Positions 1 through 7,034 of a DNA stretch of 14,081 nt are shown piece after piece. The stretch lies in NCBI GenBank assembly GCA_910577575.1, contig CAJTOG010000051.1:1-14081 (forward strand), given 5' to 3'. Position 1 is the first letter of the stretch. The number at the start of each line of letters is the position of its first letter. The translations under genes were made by a program, and so were the position numbers. The notes under the pieces are model-generated. The model searched no databases. It worked only from the letters and a program-made list of their open reading frames with translations, and was not told the origin of the DNA. The stretch is from an uncultured Ruminococcus sp. GTDB taxonomy: Bacteria > Bacillota > Clostridia > Oscillospirales > Ruminococcaceae.

Positions 1-34
1 TAATTAATTATATGTCGGATATTCAGACAAATAA

Positions 35-304
35 TCAATTATGTCTGATAAGTAAAAATATTATCAATGCTGTCTGCCATATTACTCCAATAATATTGAC
101 CATCCAAAAATTATTATGCCTTGTTTTGTGATGAAAAAATTTCATTCCGATAATCGCACCAAAAGCTCCGCCAAAAAATCCTAAACCAAGAAGTGTTGAT
201 TCTTTTATACGCCACTGTTTTTTTAAAGCTCTTGATTTATCAGAAGCATACATAATCAATGAAAATATATTCATAACAATTAAAAAAATAAAACAAAATT
301 TCAT
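35..304 (-). CDS. DUF1294 family small membrane protein
   Basis: An 89-residue protein of unknown function. The family signature is visible: Y..DK.RA....WRI.E..LL near the N-terminus, then GFFGGAFGAIIGMK and a following HKTRHNNF. Two or three hydrophobic stretches (the extreme N-terminus, the glycine-rich centre, and the C-terminal VIWQTALIIFLLI) suggest an integral membrane protein. I place the start at the ATG at 302-304 because an AGGGGG ribosome binding site lies 5 nt upstream of it. An ATG at 317-319 and a TTG at 320-322 are in frame but have poorer sites. It follows pflA by 14 nt and is probably the last gene of the cca-pflA run. The family assignment is from recall of the motif; the function is unknown. 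Confidence 0.8.
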   Translation of the reverse strand: MKFCFIFLIVMNIFSLIMYASDKSRALKKQWRIKESTLLGLGFFGGAFGAIIGMKFFHHKTRHNNFWMVNIIGVIWQTALIIFLLIRHN

Positions 305-318
305 TTTTCCCCCTGACA

Positions 319-1062
319 TCAATAAGAGTTTTTCAGTCCGGATTTTATTCCTGACATTATAATATCCCTTGCCTTTACAGCATCTTCCTTTGAAAGCGGA
401 GGTATATCTCCAAGGGGATATTCTATGCCAAGATTTTCATATTTTGCCTTTGCCATGTCATGATACGGAAGCACATCAAGTGCTTTAAGATTTTTAAGCT
501 GTGAAATAAATTCACCCAGCTTAAATAGATAATCGGGGGAATCCGTTATCTGCGGTACTACGACATGACGAATCCAGACAGGAATATTCAGGTCTTTAAG
601 ATGCATGGCAAATTCAAGTATATTTTCATTGCCTGTCCCTGTAAGCTTTTTATGTTCAGCATTTTCAATATGTTTTATATCAAGCATCACCAAATCCGTA
701 TACTTCAGCACCTTGTCAATTTTATCATGATTTTCGGAATTATATACTGCTCCGGAAGTATCAAGGCAAGTATGGATATTATTATGTTTTGCAATTGAAA
801 AAAGTTCTGCAAGAAATTCCGGCTGTGCAAGAGGTTCTCCGCCTGTTGCAGTAATTCCGCCGGATTTAAGAAATTCCTTATATGAATCATATTCCTTGAT
901 AATTTCCTCTGCTGATACTTCCCTGCCCTTTTTAAATTCCCATGTATCAGGATTATGACAGTATTTACACCGTATCGGACAGCCTTGAAAAAACACAACA
1001 AAACGAATTCCAGGACCGTCAACAGTTCCGAAACTTTCAGTTGAATGAATATAACCTTTCAT
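319..1062 (-). CDS. pflA: Pyruvate formate-lyase activating enzyme (radical SAM)
   Basis: A 247-residue radical SAM enzyme that uses a [4Fe-4S] cluster and S-adenosylmethionine to place the glycyl radical on pyruvate formate-lyase, allowing anaerobic cleavage of pyruvate to formate and acetyl-CoA. The cluster motif CxxxCxxC is C28, C32 and C35 (CPIRCKYC), followed by HNPDTW. The N-terminal IHSTESFGTVDGPGIRFVVF and the ATGGEPL SAM-binding segment are typical of PflA, and the length matches the family. The ATG at 1060-1062 overlaps the cca stop by one base (TAATG) and is preceded by AAGGAG. No pyruvate formate-lyase gene is in the window, so the substrate enzyme must be encoded elsewhere. The activase of a different glycyl-radical enzyme is possible but less likely, because those usually carry extra ferredoxin clusters. 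Confidence 0.93.
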   Translation of the reverse strand: MKGYIHSTESFGTVDGPGIRFVVFFQGCPIRCKYCHNPDTWEFKKGREVSAEEIIKEYDSYKEFLKSGGITATGGEPLAQPEFLAELFSIAKHNNIHTCLDTSGAVYNSENHDKIDKVLKYTDLVMLDIKHIENAEHKKLTGTGNENILEFAMHLKDLNIPVWIRHVVVPQITDSPDYLFKLGEFISQLKNLKALDVLPYHDMAKAKYENLGIEYPLGDIPPLSKEDAVKARDIIMSGIKSGLKNSY

Positions 1063-2414
1063 TATAACATCTCCTTAGCAAATTTCATAAGTTCACTGTA
1101 ATTATTTTCAATATTACCATCTATAACATTTTCAAGCAGAGTTTCAAGACATCTGCCTATTTCCCGCCCTCTGAAACCAAGTTGAATAAGATTATTACCA
1201 TTTATTTCAAGTTGGGATATTTTTATACAGCAGTTTTCATTAATAAGACGCTGGGCAGTTTTCGAGATATTTTCTATTTCATTATTTTCATGAAGTACAA
1301 AATCATGTTTTGCTGAATTATCAGCTTTTTTCAGTTCAAGAAGCAAAAAGAATCTGTCCGCACCAATTTTTGAAATCATACGCTTTATTTCACTCAAAGG
1401 CATACTTTTTCTGTCCTCATCGCCAAAATCAAAATTATCGCTGTGATGTGAAATAATCATACAGACTATATCAACAGTTCTGTTATCAAATTTAAGCCGA
1501 TGCATAACTTTTTCAGCTATTTCTGCACTTTTTCCTGCATGACCTTTAAAATGCCCCCGCCCGTTTTCATCCAAACTGAATGTTGAGGGCTTGCCAATAT
1601 CGTGGAAAAACAATGCTATACGCAGAATTTCAACATTTTCAGAGTCAGCCGGAATCATTCCGACTGCCCTTGCTATATGTTCATATACATCATATTTATG
1701 ATATTTTGAATGCTGACTGAAGTTAAAGCAATCTTTTATTTCAGGTACAATCTGACCTATGATTTCTCTGTATTTCAACAAGGTATCTACAGCATTTTCT
1801 CCGCAGAGAAGTTTGACAAATTCACTTTTTATGCGTTCGGCAGAAATAAAATCAAGTCTATCTTTTAATTTTATTGCAGATTCAGCCGTTTCGGATTCAA
1901 TTTCAAAATTCAGAATAGATGCAAATCTTATGGCACGTAAAATTCTCAGTGCATCTTCACTGAACCTTTGTTCCGGTTTTCCTACACATCTTATCAGTTT
2001 ATTTTCTATATCAGATATTCCGCCAAAAAAGTCAAAAATTTTACCTGATAAATTCATCGCAACAGCATTCATAGTAAAATCACGCCTTGCCAAATCTTCT
2101 TTCAGACTTGATGTAAAACTTACAGTATCAGGTCTTCTTAAATCAGTATAAGAACCATCAACCCTGAACGTAGTAATTTCAAACGCTTCTCCCTTGTGAA
2201 GAACTGTAACTGTTCCATGTTTCACGCCTGTTGGTATAATTTTGTCTTCTGAAAAAATTTCAATAATCTGATTCGGAAGTGCATCTGTAGTAATATCAAA
2301 ATCATGTACAGACCGCCCCATAATCATATCACGAACACAGCCCCCGACTATATATGCCTGAAATCCTGATTTTTCAAGTGCTGAAAGAATATATATACAT
2401 TTTTCAGGAATCAT
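1062..2414 (-). CDS. cca: CCA tRNA nucleotidyltransferase
   Basis: A 450-residue class II CCA-adding enzyme, which builds or repairs the 3' CCA end of tRNAs using CTP and ATP. The nucleotidyltransferase head shows GGCVRD (24-29) and the metal-binding DFD (D38, D40). RRDFTMNA and EDALRILRAIRFA follow, the latter being the EDxxRxxR nucleotide-selecting motif. Further on an HD-domain region contains FFHDIGKP and ISHHSD. The ATG at 2412-2414 is preferred because AGGCGGTG sits 6 nt upstream and the protein then begins MIPEKCIYIL, as is usual for the family. A GTG at 2445-2447 would add 11 residues but has a poor ribosome site. It is the first gene of the cca-pflA-DUF1294 run. A bacterial poly(A) polymerase is the main alternative, but the overall length and HD domain favour Cca. 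Confidence 0.93.
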   Translation of the reverse strand: MIPEKCIYILSALEKSGFQAYIVGGCVRDMIMGRSVHDFDITTDALPNQIIEIFSEDKIIPTGVKHGTVTVLHKGEAFEITTFRVDGSYTDLRRPDTVSFTSSLKEDLARRDFTMNAVAMNLSGKIFDFFGGISDIENKLIRCVGKPEQRFSEDALRILRAIRFASILNFEIESETAESAIKLKDRLDFISAERIKSEFVKLLCGENAVDTLLKYREIIGQIVPEIKDCFNFSQHSKYHKYDVYEHIARAVGMIPADSENVEILRIALFFHDIGKPSTFSLDENGRGHFKGHAGKSAEIAEKVMHRLKFDNRTVDIVCMIISHHSDNFDFGDEDRKSMPLSEIKRMISKIGADRFFLLLELKKADNSAKHDFVLHENNEIENISKTAQRLINENCCIKISQLEINGNNLIQLGFRGREIGRCLETLLENVIDGNIENNYSELMKFAKEML

Positions 2415-2435
2415 AATTTTCACCGCCTTTAGATT

Positions 2436-2464
2436 ATTATACAACACTTTACCTTAATTTGCAA
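2436..2464 (-). promoter_or_regulatory. Possible promoter of the cca run
   Basis: On the minus strand TTGCAA (2464-2459) and TATAAT (2441-2436) are separated by 17 nt. Transcription would begin near 2429, leaving only about 15 nt before the cca ATG, with the ribosome site almost at the 5' end. This is an unusually short leader, so a promoter further upstream remains possible. Confidence 0.3.
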
Positions 2465-2535
2465 GTATAATAATCGGCAGTTTTTTATAATATTACATCA
2501 CATTTGATTAAAACAAAATATAAATTTTCAAACGC

Positions 2536-2564
2536 TTGACAGATTCTCCAAAATATGTTATAAT
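2536..2564 (+). promoter_or_regulatory. Consensus sigma-A promoter of the EAL gene
   Basis: TTGACA (2536-2541) and TATAAT (2559-2564) both match consensus with a 17-nt spacer, and a TGn extension (2556-2558) precedes the -10. Start is expected near 2571, giving a leader of about 50 nt that ends with AGAAGGTG and the ATG at 2621. Confidence 0.85.
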
Positions 2565-2620
2565 TTGTTCATAAACTTTATTAAAAAGTTTTTGAATTTA
2601 CAAATAGAAGGTGAAAATTT

Positions 2621-3835
2621 ATGATATCCGTTATTACAGAACAGGATGAAATTCAGATGCAAAAAATCGAAACGGCTCTTGAAAATTTTGAATTTAAAGC
2701 CTTTTATCAACCTCAATATGATTCAGTTACAGGCAGACTTGTAAGTGCGGAAGCTCTCGCAAGATGGATTAAGCCTGACGGTACTATTATTCCTCCAAAT
2801 AAATTTATTCCCATTGCAGAAAAAACAAATCTTATACTTAAAATTGATTGGTATATACTTAATGAAGTTTGTAAATTTCTTAAAAAAAGACGTGATGAAA
2901 AAAACAGATGCGTACCGATTGCAGTAAATTTTTCAAGAAAACATATCAATGAAAGCAATTTTAAAAAACGTCTGTGTAAAATCGTTGACAGTTACAATCT
3001 TCCCAGAGAATTTATTGAAGTTGAACTCACTGAATCAGCGATTATGCGTGACAGTGAAGCTATTATAAAAATTGTTTCAGAAATAAGAAACGAGGGTTTC
3101 AATGTTGCTATTGACGATTTCGGAAGCGGTCTTTCCTCATTAAGTCTTGTTAAAGATATTTCAGCAAATGTTTTAAAAATAGACCGTTCACTTCTAAGCG
3201 GAAACTGCGAAAATGAAAAAGAACGTATCGTTCTCGAAAGTATATTCACATTCGCTCACCGTCTTAAACTTACTACCATTGCAGAGGGTGTTGAAACAAG
3301 AGAACAGCTCGGATTTCTGCGTACCTGCGACTGTCGCCTTATTCAAGGATTTCTCTTTGCAAAACCTATGTCTGAAAAAGAATTCGGCGAAGCTTGTTCC
3401 CAGAGAGTTATAAATGAATATAAAGAAGATATTCTTATAACACAGGCACCGGCAAGCACAACAAATCTTCTTATAGAAGCCGTATTTACAAAATTTCCAT
3501 TAGTTATAATGTCAAATATCACAAGAAACAGCTATTATATGATAACCTATGAAAATTTTTCAGCAACTTCATGCCCATCAACAGGTGCTTTCGATGACCT
3601 TATAAAATATGGTGCTGATTCAATGCATCCCGAAGACAGAGAACTTTTTAAAACAATATTTTCCGCAGATAATCTTATGACTGCTTATAAAAACGGTGAA
3701 AAATCAGTAAAAATAATAACAAGACAGCTCGGAAATGACGGAGTATACCGAAATGTTGAAATAACAAATATATTTGTTAAAAATCCATCTGTTGATGATG
3801 TTCTTGTTATTACACTTTGTCAGAATATCGAATAA
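2621..3835 (+). CDS. EAL-domain c-di-GMP phosphodiesterase with C-terminal PAS-like domain
   Basis: A 404-residue protein whose first ~250 residues are an EAL domain, the fold that hydrolyses cyclic di-GMP to pGpG. The residues for metal and substrate binding all appear present: Q30 (YQPQ), E44 (EALARW), N103 (VNFS), E135 (VELTES), D165-D166 (DDFGSG), K186 (LKID), E222/E225 (AEGVET) and Q242 (QGF). It is therefore predicted to be active. Residues ~280-404 look like a PAS_3-type sensory module (MHPEDRELF, GEKSVKIITRQLGNDGVYR). There is no signal peptide or membrane segment, so the protein should be cytoplasmic. It is a single-gene unit with its own promoter and terminator. The EAL call is firm; the PAS label is inference from pattern and size. 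Confidence 0.92.
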   Translation: MISVITEQDEIQMQKIETALENFEFKAFYQPQYDSVTGRLVSAEALARWIKPDGTIIPPNKFIPIAEKTNLILKIDWYILNEVCKFLKKRRDEKNRCVPIAVNFSRKHINESNFKKRLCKIVDSYNLPREFIEVELTESAIMRDSEAIIKIVSEIRNEGFNVAIDDFGSGLSSLSLVKDISANVLKIDRSLLSGNCENEKERIVLESIFTFAHRLKLTTIAEGVETREQLGFLRTCDCRLIQGFLFAKPMSEKEFGEACSQRVINEYKEDILITQAPASTTNLLIEAVFTKFPLVIMSNITRNSYYMITYENFSATSCPSTGAFDDLIKYGADSMHPEDRELFKTIFSADNLMTAYKNGEKSVKIITRQLGNDGVYRNVEITNIFVKNPSVDDVLVITLCQNIE

Positions 3836-3836
3836 T

Positions 3837-3869
3837 AAAAAATGCAGGAATCAAAATCCTGCATTTTTT
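3837..3869. terminator. Bidirectional intrinsic terminator
   Basis: AATGCAGGA (3841-3849) pairs perfectly with TCCTGCATT (3857-3865) around a 7-nt loop. It has A-run/T-run flanks (3837-3840 and 3866-3869) that extend the stem and give a U-tail in either direction. It lies 2 nt after the EAL stop and 6 nt from the last stop of the convergent minus-strand operon, so it probably ends both. Confidence 0.9.
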
Positions 3870-3874
3870 ATGTA

Positions 3875-4396
3875 TTATTTTATTACAACGCCCCAGCTGT
3901 TACTGCCAATTTTACTATACATATTCATGGAAACACGCTTTTTCTGATATTTATAATAAAATATAACAACAATGGCGGTCACAACTGATAAAACCAAACC
4001 GATAATAATACCTGTAATACCTTTGATAAGAGCCAACGAAATAATCCAAATCAATATCAGTGCAGCAATCAGAATCGGCAGATAAAATGACATAAACGTT
4101 CGGCTTGTAACTCTGATATAATATAAAATATCCTTGGTAGTAAGATTTTCATAATGTCTTGCAATAAAATTATCAGGTCTTGCCCATTTGCAGAACTGTT
4201 TAAGATTACTGAAGCTTATATCAAAATTCTGACCTGTTTCAGTTACACGATAACTAACAGAAATACTGCCGTCACTTTTTTCTGAACAATCCATAACATG
4301 AATTAACGAGCCTGCTTTAGCTTGACTGTTCATAGACTTTGTTACAACGTATTTTCTGTCAATAGCCTCATCGATGCTGTATAAATATAAAGCCAT
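3875..4396 (-). CDS. Hypothetical protein with two C-terminal transmembrane helices
   Basis: A 173-residue protein I do not recognise. Residues 1-100 form a soluble part with a mixed pattern (LIHVMDCSEK, SVSYRVTETG, FDISFSNLKQFCKWARPDNF). Two adjacent hydrophobic helices follow at about 104-124 and 126-147. A short positively charged segment (KYQKKR) and a ~20-residue tail end the protein. By the positive-inside rule both ends should face the cytoplasm, with a tight helical hairpin in the membrane. The ATG at 4394-4396 is chosen because AAAGGAAG lies 6 nt upstream; an in-frame TTG at 4417 lacks support. As the last gene of the eight-gene signalling operon it could anchor the system to the membrane or be a phosphorylation target, but this is inference from position only. 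Confidence 0.75.
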   Translation of the reverse strand: MALYLYSIDEAIDRKYVVTKSMNSQAKAGSLIHVMDCSEKSDGSISVSYRVTETGQNFDISFSNLKQFCKWARPDNFIARHYENLTTKDILYYIRVTSRTFMSFYLPILIAALILIWIISLALIKGITGIIIGLVLSVVTAIVVIFYYKYQKKRVSMNMYSKIGSNSWGVVIK

Positions 4397-4431
4397 AAAC
4401 AACTTCCTTTCTGTCAAAATTTAAAAATAGA

Positions 4432-5286
4432 TTATCTTTTCCTGAAACCAAAATTAGCCTTTGCAATCTTTTTCTTTTTCTTTGCCTGCTTAAGCAAATC
4501 ATTCTTTGAAAGTGTTTCTTTCTTATTTTCATTTGCAGGAGCACAGAAAGCCGATGTTGAACTATCTGAATCTGTCTTCACTGTCGGAACTCCGTCTGCA
4601 ATAGTTGATATGGTTTTGACATCCTTATGCAAAGCAGGCGGTTCATAAAAAGGATTGTTTTCGTCAATATCAAATCCGCTTGAAAAATCAGCAGGTGTAC
4701 CCAAAGATGAACTTCTGTTCTTGTTCGTTGTTTCAGTAGTTTCTGCTACCGAATCATTCACTGTTTCCATTTTTTCAAAATCTTCACTTCTGATACTATC
4801 AGTTTCAACAGATTCAGAAACAGGCTCTTTATGTGTTTCGGAATTTATTTCATTTTGCTGAGTTTCATCAGAACCAATAAACGATGCTGCACTTACCGAT
4901 TCATTTTTAGAAATAAAAATTTCACATTTATTATTTTCGGGGTTTGCTTCAATCATTATTTCAATTCCTTCACTTTCAGGTTCTATAACACTGAAATCTT
5001 CAAATAAAAGTGTTATCATCTGAAGTGCTTTTGTCTGTCCCGCACATTTCATTGCAGTAACAGCCATATATTCAGCCGAAATAGGCTTAACAAGATTATT
5101 ACATAATGATACACCTGTAACTCCTGCAAAAATATCATGTGCACTTGTTAAAATTGCACAGATTGCAGCACCATCAAAAGAAGCACAGTCCGGACGCTGA
5201 TTGACCAAAGCTTCTGCGTATTCCTTAACAACATTATAAAAAATATTTGTACCCATACTAAACACCGCTTCTTTCAAATCAGCCAT
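4432..5286 (-). CDS. Hypothetical protein with N-terminal globular domain and basic C-terminal DLLKQA tail
   Basis: A 284-residue protein I do not recognise. Residues ~1-125 look folded (VVKEYAEALVNQRPDCASFDGAAICAIL, ISAEYMAVTAMKCAG). Residues ~135-255 are low complexity, rich in Ser, Thr, Glu, Asp and Asn, and probably disordered. The end is strongly basic and contains NDLLKQAKKKKK (residues 262-273). The DLLKQA segment resembles two copies at the end of the coiled-coil protein encoded first in the operon. The ATG at 5284-5286 overlaps the PP2C stop by 8 nt, so translational coupling is likely. The upstream site is weak, and an ATG at 5254-5256 is an alternative. The Ser/Thr-rich linker beside a kinase and a phosphatase makes it a candidate substrate; that is inference. 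Confidence 0.75.
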   Translation of the reverse strand: MADLKEAVFSMGTNIFYNVVKEYAEALVNQRPDCASFDGAAICAILTSAHDIFAGVTGVSLCNNLVKPISAEYMAVTAMKCAGQTKALQMITLLFEDFSVIEPESEGIEIMIEANPENNKCEIFISKNESVSAASFIGSDETQQNEINSETHKEPVSESVETDSIRSEDFEKMETVNDSVAETTETTNKNRSSSLGTPADFSSGFDIDENNPFYEPPALHKDVKTISTIADGVPTVKTDSDSSTSAFCAPANENKKETLSKNDLLKQAKKKKKIAKANFGFRKR

Positions 5287-6178
5287 CAATTAACTTTGCT
5301 TTTTCTGCAATCTGACGCTGTTTATTTTCTTCGATTTTTTTCATTATGACATCCATTCTGGAATTAATTAAATCTTTGTCATATATACACGAAAGTGAAA
5401 TATCGTCCTGTGTACCGAAATTGGAACGTTTTTTAAGATTTTTTATAACCGCCGATTCAAACATTCCTGCTTCTCTGAGCTGACTTGTAATAATTGTATG
5501 ATAATCAAGAAAATCATTATCACTCCCGAAAGATGTATATAACCCGTCTGTTGATGCATACAATGCAAAAACACGCTTATTTTCAATATAAAAGCTGTCA
5601 AACATTGACGCTGCATTATTGTTGCATATTGATGACGTTATATTTGCCGGATTTGATTCTTCATAATCTATAAGCATATTTGTTTCACCGTCATCAAAAA
5701 CAGCAACAAGACTTCCGTCTCCAATCTGGAAACCGAAAGTAAAACCTTTGCAGGCAACAGCAGCAACAAGAGTTGTACCGTAATATGATTCAACAGAAAT
5801 TTTTGCAAATTCATCAGCAGTAAACTTGCTCTTTTCCTCAGGAGTAACCGGATTTGTTTTAAAATGTCCGGCAACCTTTATATTCCATGCTGAAATAATC
5901 TGTTTCTGAATATTTCTTATAACCATTTTATGATTTTTAGGAAAATTATTTTCAAATTCTTCAGGATTTCTATAAAACCTTTTAACTGTCTCAATAGTGC
6001 AATTAACAGCAAATTCTGAACCAATATTACTTCTGAAATGTTTTTTGCTGCCATGACCATCCGCAACAACAGCAACTGCATATCTTTCTTCTGCCAGATA
6101 TGCAGAGCTGTCCTGACATACTGTCCCACTTGCTTTATGACTTGCACCCTTAACAGAATGGCTGAAACCATTAAACAT
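5279..6178 (-). CDS. PP2C-family Ser/Thr protein phosphatase
   Basis: A 299-residue metal-dependent phosphatase expected to remove phosphate from Ser or Thr. PP2C motifs appear in order: QD at 22-23, VADGHGS with D40-G41, GTTLVAAV, QIGDGSLVAVFDDGE, ASTDG with D211-G212, and DDISLSCIY with D258-D259. These acidic residues are the usual two-metal ligands, so the enzyme should be active. Residues ~268-299 form a charged helical tail. There is no signal peptide or membrane helix. The ATG at 6176-6178 has AAAGGAG 10 nt upstream. Lying directly after the kinase and vWA genes, it is the third member of a TerY-P triad and presumably opposes the kinase. The family call is secure; the partners are inferred from linkage. 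Confidence 0.92.
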   Translation of the reverse strand: MFNGFSHSVKGASHKASGTVCQDSSAYLAEERYAVAVVADGHGSKKHFRSNIGSEFAVNCTIETVKRFYRNPEEFENNFPKNHKMVIRNIQKQIISAWNIKVAGHFKTNPVTPEEKSKFTADEFAKISVESYYGTTLVAAVACKGFTFGFQIGDGSLVAVFDDGETNMLIDYEESNPANITSSICNNNAASMFDSFYIENKRVFALYASTDGLYTSFGSDNDFLDYHTIITSQLREAGMFESAVIKNLKKRSNFGTQDDISLSCIYDKDLINSRMDVIMKKIEENKQRQIAEKAKLIDG

Positions 6179-6209
6179 ATATTCTCTGCTCCTTTATCTA
6201 AACAATAGA

Positions 6210-7004
6210 TTACCAGCCGGTATCAAATGATACATCACTTCCGTCGTCTTGTGTAACAAGTTCCTGAATCTGTTGACCGAGAAGTTTCTGTTTTGCTGCA
6301 AAAACGTCTTCAGCATTAAGCTCCTTAGTGGGTTCATCTGAAAGAGTCATACTTTTGCTTCCAATCTGAGAAGCAGTAACGGCAACAATTTTAATCATCT
6401 GTGCAAGCTGTCCGCCTGTATATGCGTGGACTACGGTTTCAGGCGAACCTGTAAATTCTGCAAGCATATCGTCGTTTGCTTCATTTCCTATGCCGAGTGC
6501 CGCCTTCAGACCGAATTTATACCAGCTGTTCGACTGAAGTTCTTTGAGTCCTTTTTTATAGTCATCCGAAGGATAGCCATCAGTCATAAGAAATATGACC
6601 GGTGCAAAGGAAAGAGACGGAGAATTGAGAAATCCGTTTCTTGACATTCTTGATGAAATTTCACTGAAGGCAGCCCCCATACTTGTAACACCTGAAGCAT
6701 TAAGACGTGTCCACTCAAATTCTTCAATGGAAACCGGTGCGGAATACATCCATTTTACATCCGTTGAAAAAGTAAGAACAGCAATCTTAACATCAGTATC
6801 AGCTTCGCCAACACGCCTAATTTCAGGGATAAGCTCTTCCATAACTGTATTAAGCTCTCCCATTTTTTTACCTTTCATGCTTGCTGATGTATCAATCATA
6901 AAAAATATAACAAGACTTTTTTTAGAAACACTTGTAGCTCCGAGCGGGTCGTCATCATCAAAATCAAATCCGCCCTTAGCCTGTGTATTCATCATATCAC
7001 TCAT
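6210..7004 (-). CDS. TerY-like von Willebrand factor A domain protein
   Basis: A 264-residue cytoplasmic vWA protein. The metal-ion-dependent adhesion site is complete: DTSAS (D38, S40, S42), T107 in GVTSMG, and D142 in LMTDGYPSDD. Such domains bind partners through a bound divalent metal. The first ~28 residues are an acidic, probably flexible leader (DFDDDDP), and the last ~60 residues past the fold are helical and end in an acidic tail. The start ATG is at 7002-7004, preceded by AAAGGAAA. vWA proteins of this kind next to a Ser/Thr kinase and a PP2C phosphatase form the TerY-P triad described for Ter-type stress systems. No terC, terD or other tellurite genes are in the window, so a tellurite role should not be assumed. 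Confidence 0.9.
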   Translation of the reverse strand: MSDMMNTQAKGGFDFDDDDPLGATSVSKKSLVIFFMIDTSASMKGKKMGELNTVMEELIPEIRRVGEADTDVKIAVLTFSTDVKWMYSAPVSIEEFEWTRLNASGVTSMGAAFSEISSRMSRNGFLNSPSLSFAPVIFLMTDGYPSDDYKKGLKELQSNSWYKFGLKAALGIGNEANDDMLAEFTGSPETVVHAYTGGQLAQMIKIVAVTASQIGSKSMTLSDEPTKELNAEDVFAAKQKLLGQQIQELVTQDDGSDVSFDTGW

Positions 7005-7034
7005 AACATTTATTTCCTTTCGTTAAAAGAATAA

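Noticed and set aside
1..34. Weak inverted repeat after the DUF1294 stop as a terminator
   Set aside because: Only about four consecutive base pairs and no proper U-tail; the real terminator may lie outside the window.
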